From NCBI RefSeq assembly GCF_048323695.1, contig NZ_JBLWFT010000001.1, forward strand, positions 558,001-622,000: a stretch of DNA of 64,000 nt, in the 5' to 3' direction. Made by a program: the position numbers and the translations under genes. This document shows positions 37,156 to 46,900 of this stretch, piece by piece (the first letter of the stretch is position 1; each line of letters begins with the position of its first letter). The notes under the pieces were generated by a model. That model ran no database searches. It was given only the letters and a program-made list of their open reading frames with translations, and was not told the DNA's origin. This DNA comes from Aquisalimonas sp007126095. GTDB lineage: Bacteria > Pseudomonadota > Gammaproteobacteria > Nitrococcales > Aquisalimonadaceae.

Positions 37156-38946
37156 TCAGTACACCCGCGCCTTGGGCGGGAATACCTCCACCTCGTCGGT
37201 CAGCGTGGTCATGTGGACAGGCCGGTAGTCGATCTCGGTCTTGCCCTGGGGATCCATCCAGGAAAGCGTGTGCTTCATCCACTGATCGTCATCGCGCTCG
37301 GTGAAGTCTTCCCGGGCGTGCGCACCGCGGCTCTCGGTACGGTTGCGCGCCGACTGGATGGTGGTGACCGAGCAACCGAGCAGGTTGTCCAGCTCCAGCG
37401 TCTCGATCAGGTCGGAGTTCCAGATCAGCGAGCGATCGGACACGGCAACGTCCTCGAACGAAGCGAACACCTCGTCCATCTTCTGACACCCCTGCTCCAG
37501 GGTGTCGCCAGTCCGGAAGACGGCTGCAAAGTTCTGCATGACGCTCTGCATGTTGTCCCGGATATGGGCCGTGGGCTGGCTGCCGTTGGCATTGCGCAGG
37601 CGGTCGAGACGATTGAGCGCGAAGTCGGCCGAATCCTTGGGCAGCGGCCGGTGATTGGCGCCCTGCTCGTCCACCAGCTCCTTGGCGCGCAGGCCGGCAG
37701 CGCGACCGAACACCACCAGGTCCAGCAGCGAGTTGGAACCAAGGCGGTTGGCACCGTGAACGGAGACGCACGCCGCCTCGCCGATGGCCATGAGGCCCGG
37801 CACCACGGCGTCCGGGTTGCCGTCCCGCAGGGTGACCACCTCGCCTTTGTAGTTGGTGGGCACCCCACCCATGTTGTAGTGCACCGTGGGCAGCACCGGG
37901 ATCGGCGCCTTGGTGACGTCGACGCCGGCGAAAATCCGAGCGGTCTCGGCAATCCCGGGCAAGCGTTCGTTGATGACGTCCGCGCCGAGATGCTCCAGAT
38001 GCAGGTTGATATGGTCGTGATTCGGGCCGACACCACGGCCCTCCTGGATCTCGATGGTCATGGAGCGGCTGACTACGTCGCGGGAGGCGAGGTCCTTGGC
38101 GTTGGGCGCGTAGCGCTCCATGAAACGCTCGCCCTCGGAATTGGTCAGGTAGCCGCCTTCACCGCGCACACCCTCGGTGATCAGGCAGCCGGCGCCGTAG
38201 ACACCCGTGGGGTGGAACTGCACGAACTCCATGTCCTGCAGCGGCAGGCCGGCGCGCAGCACCATGCCCATGCCGTCGCCGGTGCAGGTGTGCGCCGAGG
38301 TGCAGGAGAAATAGGAACGGCCGTAGCCACCGGTGGCCAGCACCGTCTCGTGGGCGCGGAAGCGGTGAATGGTGCCGTCATGCATGTTCAGGGCGATCAC
38401 GCCCCGGCATGCGCCCTCTTCGTCCATGATCAGGTCCAGGGCGAAGTACTCGATGTAGAACTCGGCTTCGTACTTCAGCGCCTGCTGATAGAGCGTGTGG
38501 AGAATGGCGTGGCCGGTGCGGTCGGCCGCAGCACAGGTGCGCTGCGCGCGACCCTCGCCGTAATGCGTGGTCATGCCGCCGAAGGGGCGCTGATAGATCT
38601 TGCCCTCGTCCGTGCGCGAGAAGGGAACGCCGTAGTGTTCCAGCTCGATGATGGACGGGATCGCCTCGCGGCACATGTACTCGATGGCGTCCTGGTCGCC
38701 GAGCCAGTCCGAGCCCTTGACCGTGTCGTACATGTGCCAACGCCAGTCGTCCTCGCCCATGTTGCCGAGCGCCGCGGATACGCCACCCTGGGCGGCGACG
38801 GTGTGACTGCGCGTGGGGAACACCTTGGTGATGCAGGCCGTCTTCAGGCCCTGGTTCGCCATGCCGAAGGTGGCGCGCAGGCCGGCACCGCCGGCGCCGA
38901 CAACAACGACATCGTACGTGTGATCAATGATTTCGTAGCTGGACAT
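37156..38946 (-). CDS. sdhA: Succinate dehydrogenase flavoprotein subunit
   Basis: 596 residues from the ATG at 38946, 5 bases after sdhD. FAD-binding DVVVVGAGGAGLRATF; H48 in TRSHTVAAQGG is the covalent FAD site. QFHPTGVYGAGCLITEG and NRLGSNSLLDLVVFGR are the active-site and flavin segments, and the protein ends normally with EVEFPPKARVY-like residues. It oxidises succinate to fumarate in the TCA cycle on the cytoplasmic face of the membrane. Confidence 0.97.
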   Translation of the reverse strand: MSSYEIIDHTYDVVVVGAGGAGLRATFGMANQGLKTACITKVFPTRSHTVAAQGGVSAALGNMGEDDWRWHMYDTVKGSDWLGDQDAIEYMCREAIPSIIELEHYGVPFSRTDEGKIYQRPFGGMTTHYGEGRAQRTCAAADRTGHAILHTLYQQALKYEAEFYIEYFALDLIMDEEGACRGVIALNMHDGTIHRFRAHETVLATGGYGRSYFSCTSAHTCTGDGMGMVLRAGLPLQDMEFVQFHPTGVYGAGCLITEGVRGEGGYLTNSEGERFMERYAPNAKDLASRDVVSRSMTIEIQEGRGVGPNHDHINLHLEHLGADVINERLPGIAETARIFAGVDVTKAPIPVLPTVHYNMGGVPTNYKGEVVTLRDGNPDAVVPGLMAIGEAACVSVHGANRLGSNSLLDLVVFGRAAGLRAKELVDEQGANHRPLPKDSADFALNRLDRLRNANGSQPTAHIRDNMQSVMQNFAAVFRTGDTLEQGCQKMDEVFASFEDVAVSDRSLIWNSDLIETLELDNLLGCSVTTIQSARNRTESRGAHAREDFTERDDDQWMKHTLSWMDPQGKTEIDYRPVHMTTLTDEVEVFPPKARVY

Positions 38947-38951
38947 TGCGT

Positions 38952-39332
38952 TCAGCCTCCAAAGGCAATGCTGAGCACGGCAAGGATGCCGGTAAGTGCC
39001 AGCACCGCAGCCAGGAATTTCACGACAACGAGGCTGACGATCTCCAGCGCCTTGTTGTCCACGTAATCTTCCAGAACCACCTGCAGCCCGAGCTGTGCGT
39101 GGTAGAAAGCGGCGGCTATCAGGAGTATCGCGGCGCCAGCGGTGAACGGTGAGCCGATCCACGCCCGGGCTGCTTCGTAGTCACCACCCGCGTTGATCGC
39201 CAGGGAAAAGGCAAACCACAGCACCAGCGGAACTAGCGCGACGGCCGACAGCCGCTGCACCCACCAGTGGTGCACGCCGTCCTTCGCGGAGCCGAGTCCG
39301 CGCGCATCCTTGACCGGAGTTCTCAGATTCAT
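38952..39332 (-). CDS. sdhD: Succinate dehydrogenase membrane anchor subunit SdhD
   Basis: 126 residues with three hydrophobic helices (about 27-47, 63-82, 97-120). H78 in AFYHAQLGLQVVLEDYV is the expected haem-b ligand position, and D89-Y90 corresponds to the quinone-site Asp-Tyr. The start overlaps the sdhC stop (ATGA). Confidence 0.94.
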   Translation of the reverse strand: MNLRTPVKDARGLGSAKDGVHHWWVQRLSAVALVPLVLWFAFSLAINAGGDYEAARAWIGSPFTAGAAILLIAAAFYHAQLGLQVVLEDYVDNKALEIVSLVVVKFLAAVLALTGILAVLSIAFGG

Positions 39333-39724
39333 CCCGCACCCCCAGTGGCGAAGGCCACGATCCAGACCAGCGCGGTCAGGCCCACGGCACAGGCGATCAC
39401 CGCCTGTCCCGAGCGCTTTGCCGCATCCAGCTCAAATCCCTTGCCGACATCCCAGAACAGGTGCCGAATTCCGTTACACAGGTGGTAGAACAGGCCGAGA
39501 CTGAACAGGAACAGAATGATCAGGCCGAGCCAGGATCCCAGTACCGCCTGTGCGCGCTCGAAGGCGTCAGGTCCGCTCGCCAGGGACACCAGCCAGTAGA
39601 TCACCAGCAGCGCGCCGATTGTGTTCGCGACACCCGCCATCCGGTGAGTGATGGACAGCACGACAATGAAGGGCAGCCGGTAGATCTGCAGGTGGGGGGA
39701 CAGCGGTCGATTATCGCTTGGCAT
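39329..39724 (-). CDS. sdhC: Succinate dehydrogenase cytochrome b556 subunit SdhC
   Basis: 131 residues, three membrane helices. The N-terminal RPLSPHLQIYRLPF and SITHRMAG motifs carry the quinone-site Ser and Arg (S25, R28). H81 in FYHLCNGIRHLFWD is the haem ligand. The ATG at 39724 has GGAG 9 bases upstream; a TTG at 39748 is less likely. First gene of sdhCDAB. Confidence 0.95.
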   Translation of the reverse strand: MPSDNRPLSPHLQIYRLPFIVVLSITHRMAGVANTIGALLVIYWLVSLASGPDAFERAQAVLGSWLGLIILFLFSLGLFYHLCNGIRHLFWDVGKGFELDAAKRSGQAVIACAVGLTALVWIVAFATGGAG

Positions 39725-39759
39725 TGTGACTCGCTCCGCGTGGGCCAAAAGCGGCAGTT

Positions 39760-39788
39760 AAACTAAACTGTCCTCTCGGGTGATGCAA
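39760..39788 (-). promoter_or_regulatory. Candidate promoter for sdhCDAB
   Basis: TTGCAT (39783-39788) and TAGTTT (39760-39765) with a 17-base spacer on the minus strand, ending about 35 bases before the sdhC ATG. The -10 is a weak match. Confidence 0.4.
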
Positions 39789-39923
39789 GGCAGCATTACC
39801 CGGGAGAACGCTGGATGGGCCCTTCAATGGACCGTAGCCTGATGGCACCGCAGCAGTTTACTCAACAGCGGGCCGCGGTTCTTTGATCGGCTTCCCGTTG
39901 TTCGGGAAGTCGGCTGGCGGACG

Positions 39924-40106
39924 TCAGAAATCGGTACAGCGACCCCCTTTCTCCCAGTCCCCGTACCGTGTGGGCTCCGGACCGGCCTGACCACCAAACT
40001 CCTCCGGCCACGTACTCGGGTCGGCCGGATCAGGCGTGTTATCCTGTTTCACTGTATCCCCGGCGGGGCCGGGCCTTGGCTCGGGCGTTTCCTCTGGTGT
40101 TTTCAT
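39924..40106 (-). CDS. SDHAF4-like succinate dehydrogenase assembly factor (DUF1674)
   Basis: 60 residues from the ATG at 40106, preceded by GAGGAGG 8 bases upstream. A proline- and acid-rich N-terminus leads to the family core DPSTWPEEFGGQAGPEPTRY followed by GDWEKGGRCTDF. In mitochondria and alphaproteobacteria this motif defines SDHAF4, which binds flavinylated SdhA before it joins SdhB. It lies immediately upstream of sdhC on the same strand, which strongly supports that role. Confidence 0.85.
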   Translation of the reverse strand: MKTPEETPEPRPGPAGDTVKQDNTPDPADPSTWPEEFGGQAGPEPTRYGDWEKGGRCTDF

Positions 40107-40175
40107 CGCACTTGCCTCCTCGGTCACGCGTCCCCGCGATTATGCCACATCAACAGGTGATTACGGCACTGCACA

Positions 40176-41258
40176 ATGAGCGAACAAGCACCCAACGCGA
40201 CACAAATAGACTGGCCTGCACTGCTCCAGGTCCACGGGGCGCGGTACGGCGAAAACGGCAGTCTGCTCGACTTTGGTGATACCACCGCCGAACTGCACGC
40301 GACGCTCGGCGATGGCGGGGCCATGCCATTGCCGCACCAGGGCGTGATCCGCGTGGTTGGCGACGATGCCGCCGTGTTTCTGCACGGTCAGCTGAGCCAG
40401 GGCATAGAGGATCAGCCGGTGACGGAAGCCCGCATGGCCGGTTACTGCAACCCGAAGGGCCGGCTGCTGGCCGTGTTCCGCGTCATTCGACTGGACGAGG
40501 ACGATTTCCTGCTGCTGGCCGACCGCAGCCTGATGGACGGGCTGGTGAAACGGCTGAGGATGTTCATTCTGCGGTCCAGGGTGGCGCTGCAGGATTTCAC
40601 GCCCCATGCGGCCGTGTTCGGGGCCACGGGGTCCGGCGCAGCGGCCATCAGTGAAGTGGCCGGCACCCTGCCGCAAGGCACCGGCACCGTCGTGCATGCG
40701 GGGGACACCTCGGTGGTGAACCTGGGCGGAGAAAAAGAGCGCTTTCTGATGGTGACCCACGCCCGTGATGCCATCGGCGTGTGGGAAACCCTGGTGGCGG
40801 CGTCACGCCCGGTCACGCCTCAGGCGTGGACCCTGTTGCAGGTCCGCGCCGGTGAGCCGGCCGTGGTCGCCGGCACGTCGGAGCATTTCGTGCCGCAGCA
40901 GCTGAACCTGGATCTGGTGGACGGCGTCAGCTTCAGCAAGGGCTGCTACCCGGGGCAGGAGGTGGTGGCGCGCATGCACTACCGCGGCAAGCCCAGCCGG
41001 CGCATGTTCGGGCTCACGGCGCCGGGCGAGACCGTCCCGCACCCGGGCGACAGCGTCCTCACGGCCGACGGCGCATCGGCGGGTGAAATCGTTCAGGCGG
41101 TCGCCGGTCCTGCCGGCATCGAGGCCCTGGCAGTGCTGCGCCTGCAGTACCGTGACCGGCAGGACCTCCGCGTCGCTGATCAGCCCGCCGGCTTTGCCCA
41201 ACTCCCCTACCATGTGCCGGTCACACCGGAATCCGACGAGGCCGAGGCGGGGGGCTGA
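40176..41258 (+). CDS. ygfZ: Folate-binding protein YgfZ
   Basis: 360 residues related to the GcvT aminomethyltransferase fold. The family signature KGCYPGQE is at about 255-262, with its redox-sensitive cysteine. The N-terminal half carries VGDDAAVFLHGQLSQGI and GYCNPKGRLLAVFRV. YgfZ/IBA57 proteins use tetrahydrofolate and are needed for maturation or repair of certain Fe-S enzymes, including succinate dehydrogenase. It is divergent from the SDH maturation genes, an arrangement also seen in other gammaproteobacteria near ygfX/ygfY. Confidence 0.93.
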   Translation: MSEQAPNATQIDWPALLQVHGARYGENGSLLDFGDTTAELHATLGDGGAMPLPHQGVIRVVGDDAAVFLHGQLSQGIEDQPVTEARMAGYCNPKGRLLAVFRVIRLDEDDFLLLADRSLMDGLVKRLRMFILRSRVALQDFTPHAAVFGATGSGAAAISEVAGTLPQGTGTVVHAGDTSVVNLGGEKERFLMVTHARDAIGVWETLVAASRPVTPQAWTLLQVRAGEPAVVAGTSEHFVPQQLNLDLVDGVSFSKGCYPGQEVVARMHYRGKPSRRMFGLTAPGETVPHPGDSVLTADGASAGEIVQAVAGPAGIEALAVLRLQYRDRQDLRVADQPAGFAQLPYHVPVTPESDEAEAGG

Positions 41259-41265
41259 TCCCCCC

Positions 41266-42765
41266 TCAGACCTCCGGTCGCATGGCCGGAAACAGCAGCA
41301 CGTCGCGGATGGAGGCCTGATCGGCGAAGGCCATGACAAGACGATCGATGCCGATTCCCTCCCCCGCTGTCGGGGGCAAGCCGTACTCCAAAGCGCGGAT
41401 GAAATCGGCGTCGTAGTGCATGGCCTCTTCATCCCCGGCTTCCTTTTCCGCTGCCTGGGCCAGGAACCGCTCGGCCTGATCCTCGGCATCATTGAGCTCA
41501 GAGAAACCGTTGGCTACCTCACGACCGCAGATGAATAGTTCGAAGCGCTCGGTGACGAACGGGTCGCTGTCCTTGGGGCGTGCCAGGGGCGAGACCTCTT
41601 TCGGGTAATCGACAATGAAGGTGGGCTCGCGCAACTCGTGCTCCACCGTCTCTTCGAAGATCAGCGTCTGCAGCTTGCCGAGCCCGGTACTGCCGTCCAC
41701 CTGTAGCCCCAGGCGTTCAGTGATGGCGCGCGCGGTTTCCTTGTCGTCCAGGTGCTCCGGGCTGATGTCCTGGTTGTAGCGCAAAATTGCGTCGCGCATG
41801 GCCAGGCGCTGGAACGGTTTGCCCAGATCCAGAGTTTCGCCCTGCCAGGTAAGCTCTGGCGTGCCCTTCAGGTCCATCGCGAGGCCACGCAGGAGTTCTT
41901 CGGTGAGGTCCATGAGATCGTTGTGATCCGCGTAGGCCTGATAGAACTCCAGCATAGTGAACTCGGGGTTGTGTCGCGTGGACACGCCCTCGTTACGGAA
42001 ACTGCGGTTGATCTCGTAGACCTGCTCGAATCCGCCCACCACCAGCCGTTTGAGGTACAGCTCCGGTGCAATGCGCAGGTAAAGCGACATGTCCAGTGCG
42101 TTGTGGTGGGTGATGAACGGCCGCGCCGCGGCGCCACCGGGGATCTGCTGCATCATTGGCGTTTCCACTTCCAGGAAGCGCCGTGTGTTGAGGAAGTCGC
42201 GGATGTACTGGATGATCCGGCTGCGCACGTGAAAGACGTCGCGCACCTCCGGATTCATGATCAGGTCCACGTAGCGCTGGCGGTAGCGCGCCTCCTGGTC
42301 CTGAAGGCCGTGGTACTTCTCCGGCAGCGGGCGCAGTGACTTGGTCAGCAGCTGGATGCGGTCGACACTGACGCTGAGCTCTCCGGCGCGAGTGCGGAAC
42401 AGCGTGCCCTCGGCGCCGACGATGTCGCCCACGTCCCACTTCTTGAACGCCTGGTAGACGCCCTCGGGCAGATCATCCCGGCGCACGTAGAGCTGAATGC
42501 GGCCGGTCATGTCCTGCAGCTGCGCAAAACTGGCCTTGCCCATGACGCGCTTGGCCATCATGCGGCCAGCCACACGAACCCGCACCCCCTCCGCTTCCAG
42601 GGTGTCGTTATCGCGCTCGCCGTGGGCGGCGTGCAGATCCGCGGCAAGCGCATCGCGGCGGAATCCGTTGGGAAACGCTTCGCCGGATTCACGCCACGTC
42701 TGGAGTTTCTCGCGACGCTGGGCAATCAGTTTGTTCTCGTCGATGTCCGGGTTGTCGTTGCTCAT
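41266..42765 (-). CDS. lysS: Lysine--tRNA ligase (class II)
   Basis: 499 residues. An OB-fold anticodon domain (about 60-150) is followed by the class II core: motif 2 NRSFRNEGVSTRHNPEFTML and motif 3 GEGIGIDRLVMAFADQ. It follows prfB by 14 bases; prfB-lysS is the usual gene pair. The stop lies 7 bases from that of the convergent ygfZ. Confidence 0.98.
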   Translation of the reverse strand: MSNDNPDIDENKLIAQRREKLQTWRESGEAFPNGFRRDALAADLHAAHGERDNDTLEAEGVRVRVAGRMMAKRVMGKASFAQLQDMTGRIQLYVRRDDLPEGVYQAFKKWDVGDIVGAEGTLFRTRAGELSVSVDRIQLLTKSLRPLPEKYHGLQDQEARYRQRYVDLIMNPEVRDVFHVRSRIIQYIRDFLNTRRFLEVETPMMQQIPGGAAARPFITHHNALDMSLYLRIAPELYLKRLVVGGFEQVYEINRSFRNEGVSTRHNPEFTMLEFYQAYADHNDLMDLTEELLRGLAMDLKGTPELTWQGETLDLGKPFQRLAMRDAILRYNQDISPEHLDDKETARAITERLGLQVDGSTGLGKLQTLIFEETVEHELREPTFIVDYPKEVSPLARPKDSDPFVTERFELFICGREVANGFSELNDAEDQAERFLAQAAEKEAGDEEAMHYDADFIRALEYGLPPTAGEGIGIDRLVMAFADQASIRDVLLFPAMRPEV

Positions 42766-42779
42766 GCTCGCTCGCTTGG

Positions 42780-43875
42780 TCAGGCGTCCGCCTTGAGGCT
42801 GGCTTCGATGAAACGGTCCAGATCGCCGTCCAGAACCGCCTGGGTATTGCCGATCTCAACGTTGGTGCGCAGGTCCTTGATCCGCGACTGATCCAGCACG
42901 TAGGAGCGGATCTGGCTGCCCCAGCCGATGTCGGACTTGTCTTCCTCGGCGGCATCCTGCGCCTGGCGCCGTTTCTGCATCTCGAACTCGTACAGCTTGG
43001 CGCGCAGCTGGTTCATGGCCGTGTCACGGTTACGGTGCTGGGAGCGGTCGTTCTGGCACTGCACCACGATGCCCGTGGGCTCGTGGGTAATCCGCACCGC
43101 GGATTCCGTGGTGTTGACATGCTGGCCGCCGGCGCCGCTGGCACGGTAGACATCAATGCGCAGGTCCGACGGGTCGATCTCGATATCCACGTTGTCGTCG
43201 ATCTCGGGGGACACGAAGACCGCGGCGAACGAGGTATGCCGGCGATTACCGGAGTCGAACGGGGATTTGCGCACCAGCCGGTGCACTCCCGTTTCGGTGC
43301 GCAGCCAGCCGAAGGCATAGTCACCTTCGAAGCGGACCGTGGCGCTCTTGATGCCGGCGACATCGCCCTCGGAGAGTTCGATGATGTCGGTCTTGAAGCC
43401 CTTGCGCTCGCCCCAGCGGAGGTACATGCGCAGCAGCATGTTGGCCCAGTCCTGGGCCTCGGTGCCGCCGGAGCCGGCCTGGATGTCCAGAAACGCGTTG
43501 CTCTCGTCCATCTCCCCGGAGAACATGCGCTGGAACTCGAGCGCCTGCACCGTCTGCTCGAACGCCTTCAGGTCCTTCTCGACGGACGTAATGGTGTCTT
43601 CGTCGCCCTCTTCCTGGGCCATGTCCAGCAGCTCGTCCACGTCGGCAAGACCGGAGTCGAGCTCCTCGAGGCGGTTGACCACGTCCTGCAGGCGCGAGCG
43701 CTCGCGGTTGAGGTTCTGGGCTTCCTCGGGGTTGTTCCAGATGGTCGGGTCTTCCAGCAGCCTCAGGACTTCTTCCAGGCGCTCCTTCTTGCCCGGGTAG
43801 TCAAAGATACCCCCTCAGCGCATCGACGCGCTCGCGCAGATCGGCTGCCTGAGTGTACAAGGGGTTGATTTCCAT
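42780..43875 (-). CDS. prfB: Peptide chain release factor 2 (programmed +1 frameshift)
   Basis: Releases peptides at UGA and UAA. The coding region starts at the ATG at 43875 (MEINPLYTQAADLRERVDAL), meets an in-frame TGA at 43803-43801 after 24 codons, and continues in the +1 frame for a total of 364 residues. The stop-recognition tripeptide S-P-F is in KSPFDSGNRRHTSF, and the catalytic GGQ in ASGAGGQHVNTTESAV. Simple frame-based prediction would give only the downstream part. The frameshift makes synthesis depend on RF2 level. Confidence 0.97.
43800..43815 (-). promoter_or_regulatory. prfB programmed frameshift site
   Basis: On the minus strand AGGGGGTATCTTTGAC: a Shine-Dalgarno-like AGGGGG three bases before the slippery CTT, then the TGA stop and C. 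This is the classical RF2 autoregulatory site. Confidence 0.97.
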
Positions 43876-43934
43876 AGTGCGTATACCGTCAGTGTTCGGA
43901 AAGGAGCGCATGGTACTACAGGGGGCGGGACGTG

Positions 43935-46900
43935 TCAGCGTACCGCCTGCCACTGCTGGCGCAGCCGCTTTTCCGATGCCGGTGTTGCCGTGCCAAGGTG
44001 CTGGGCGAACAGGGAAATGCGGAACTCCTCCAGCAGGTGGCGGAACCGGTGCAGTTCCGGATCCACGATGCCGTCCCGTTCGTGGCGCGCGGCTCGCTCG
44101 GTCCAGGCCTCCCACCACGGCCTCACCTGATGGGTGCGCTGAGCGTCGCGGCGCGGGTCCTCCGCCTGCTTCTCCACCCGGTGCTGCAGACCGTCCAGGT
44201 AGCGCGGCAGATGGGACAGCAGCTCACTGCGGTGCGCCAGCAGAAAGCCGGGGAATACCAGGTGGTTCAGGTGCTCGTTCATGTCCCGGAAGCTGTCCAT
44301 GCCCTCCAGCCCCCGTGGCTCCTTGAGCGCCTTCTTCAGCCCGTGGTAGCGCTCCAGCATGCGCGCGACCCGGCGGGCAAAGCGCTCCCCCTCCTCCACC
44401 AGCCGTCCCCGCCCGGCCTCCAGCATGGTCTGGAACGCCTGTGGATCCGCGGGCAGCGGCTGGTCACCGATGAACACGGCATCCACAACGGCGTCGATGA
44501 TCTCGTCGCGCAGGGCGTCGCTGCCACCGAGCCCACGGTACTGGAGTGCCATCTGCTGGAAACCGGGAAGGTTGTCGCGCAGGTAGCGGACCTGCTCACG
44601 GAGCTGTGCCTGGATCAGCCGGCGCACGCCGCGCCGCGTGCTGTCGTCGGCCGCCTCGGGTGAATCAAGGATACGCAGAGCGACGGTATTGCCTTCGTCC
44701 ACCAATGCGGGATAGCCGCGCACGGTGACGCCGTGCTGATCGAACTCGACGGTCCGCGGCAGCACGTCGAAATCCCAACGGGTGAGGCCTTCACGCTCCC
44801 ACTGTGGATCGGGGGTTGCCACCTGGAAGCCCTCACTGGCCCGGTCGCCCAGCTCCCGCTGCAATGCGGCCAGGTTCCGCCCCCGGGCGACGATTCCGCC
44901 CTCGGCGTCGAACACCTGGATGTTCATGGTCAGGTGATCCGGCAGCTCCACCGCGTCCCAGGTCTCGGGCGGCACATCGACGCCGGTCATGCGGTGGAGC
45001 TGACGGCGCAGGGCATCGGTGAGCGAGCCGTCCGCCGGGCTGATGGCGTCCAGTGCCGCCCGGGCGAAATCCGGGGCCGGCACGAAATTGCGACGCAGGG
45101 CCTTGGGCAGGCCACGGATCAGGGCCGTGACCTTCTCCTCCACCAGCCCGGGGACCAGCCACTCCAGCGGGTCGGGCCGCAGCTGGTTGAGCGCGGCCAG
45201 CGGGACCTGCAGGGAAACGCCATCGTCCGGGTGTCCGGGCTCGAAGTGGTACTGCAGCGGCAGTCGCAGATCGCCCACCGCAAGTTGTTCCGGATACCGC
45301 TCTGCAGTCACCGTGGCCGCGTCATGCTGCATCAGCGCCTCGCGGGTGAGATACAGGCGGCGCGGATGGGTGCGCTCCTCCTGTTTGCGCCAGTGCTCGA
45401 AACTGCGCAGGTCGCTGATGCTCTCGGGGACACGCTCGGCATAGAAGGCGTAGAGACGGTCGACGTCCACAAGGACGTCGCGCCGCCGTGATTTGTCTTC
45501 CAGCGCCTCCACGTCCGCGATCAGCGCACGGTTGTGCTCCAGGAATCCGCCCTTGCTGTCCACGCGGTCTTCGGCGAGCCCCTGGCGCAGGAAGACCTCG
45601 CGGGCGTCCGCACTGTCGACCCGGCCGTAGTCCAACTTGCGCCCGGTCACCAGGGGAAGGCCGTAGAGGGTCACCGTCTCGTAGGCGGTGACCCGGCCGC
45701 GGCGCCGGTCCCAGTGCGGCTCGTTGTAGGTGCGTTGCACCAGGTGACCGGCCAGCTGTTCCACTTCACGCGGATCGATGCTCGCCACGGTGCGCGCGAA
45801 GACCCGTGAGGTCTCCACGATCTCGGCTGCGGCAATCCACTTGGGGCGCTTCCTCGCCAGCGCCGAGCCCGGGAAGATCGTGAGCCTGAGGTTGCGCGGC
45901 CCGATGTAGCCCTGCTCGTCGCTGCGCATGGCCACGTTGCCGAGCAGGCCGGTGAGCAGCGCCCGGTGGATGGGCGCGTAATCGGCCGGCTCCGCGTTCG
46001 GGCGCAGGCCCATACCGCTGACCAGTTCCTTGAGTTGCCGATGGACGTCGCTCCATTCCCGCATCCGCAGCGGGCTCAGGAAGTGATCCCGGCACCAGCG
46101 ATCGAGTTTGTTGCGCGACAACGCCTTCTTCGATGCCTGGTAGGCGGTCCACAGGTGCACGTAGGCGAGAAAATCGGAGCGCTCGTCGCGCCACTGGGCG
46201 TGGGCCTGATCCGCAGCCTGCTGCGCTTCAATGGGGCGCTCGCGGGGATCCTGAATGCTGAGCGCCGACGCGATCACCAGAATCTCCGCCAGCGCCTGCT
46301 CCTCGTTTCCGGCCATCAGCATGCGCGCTATGGTCGGGTCCACCGGCAGGCGTGCCAGCTGCCGCCCCAGCTCGGTCAACCGCCACTGCCCGTCCACGGC
46401 TCTCAGCTCGTGGAGCAGGCGGTAGCCGTCCTTGACGTAGCGCGAGTCCGGCGGCTGGATGAAGGGGAACTCCTCCACGGCCCCGAGCCCGAGGTAGCGC
46501 ATCTGCAGAATGACGGAGGCGAGGTTCGTGCGCACGATCTCGGGATCCGTGAACGCGGGACGTCCCAGGAAATCGTCTTCGCTGTACAGGCGGATGCACA
46601 CGCCCGGCGCCTCGCGACCACACCGGCCGGCGCGCTGGTTGGCGGAGGCCTGGGAGATCGGCTCGATGGGCAGCCGCTGCACCTTGGTGCGGAAGCTGTA
46701 CCGGCTCAGGCGCACGACGCCGGTGTCCACCACGTAGCGGATGCCCGGCACGGTCACCGAGGTTTCCGCCACGTTGGTGGCGAGCACGATGCGCCGCCCG
46801 GCGTGTGTCTGGAACGCACGCTGCTGCTCCGCCGCGCTCAGACGGGCGAACAGCGGCAGCACCTCGGTGCCGGGCGGATGGTGTTTGCGCAGGGCCTCGG

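Noticed and set aside
37108..39066. A 652-codon plus-strand frame across sdhA
   Set aside because: Mirror frame of sdhA; the real gene has full family motifs on the other strand.
38947..39162. N-terminal extension of sdhA upstream of 38946
   Set aside because: It runs through sdhD in another frame; MSSYEIIDHTYDVVVVGAG is the normal SdhA start.
41249..41265. GGGGGG/CCCCCC hairpin between ygfZ and lysS as a terminator
   Set aside because: The stem is short and there is no T-run on either strand.
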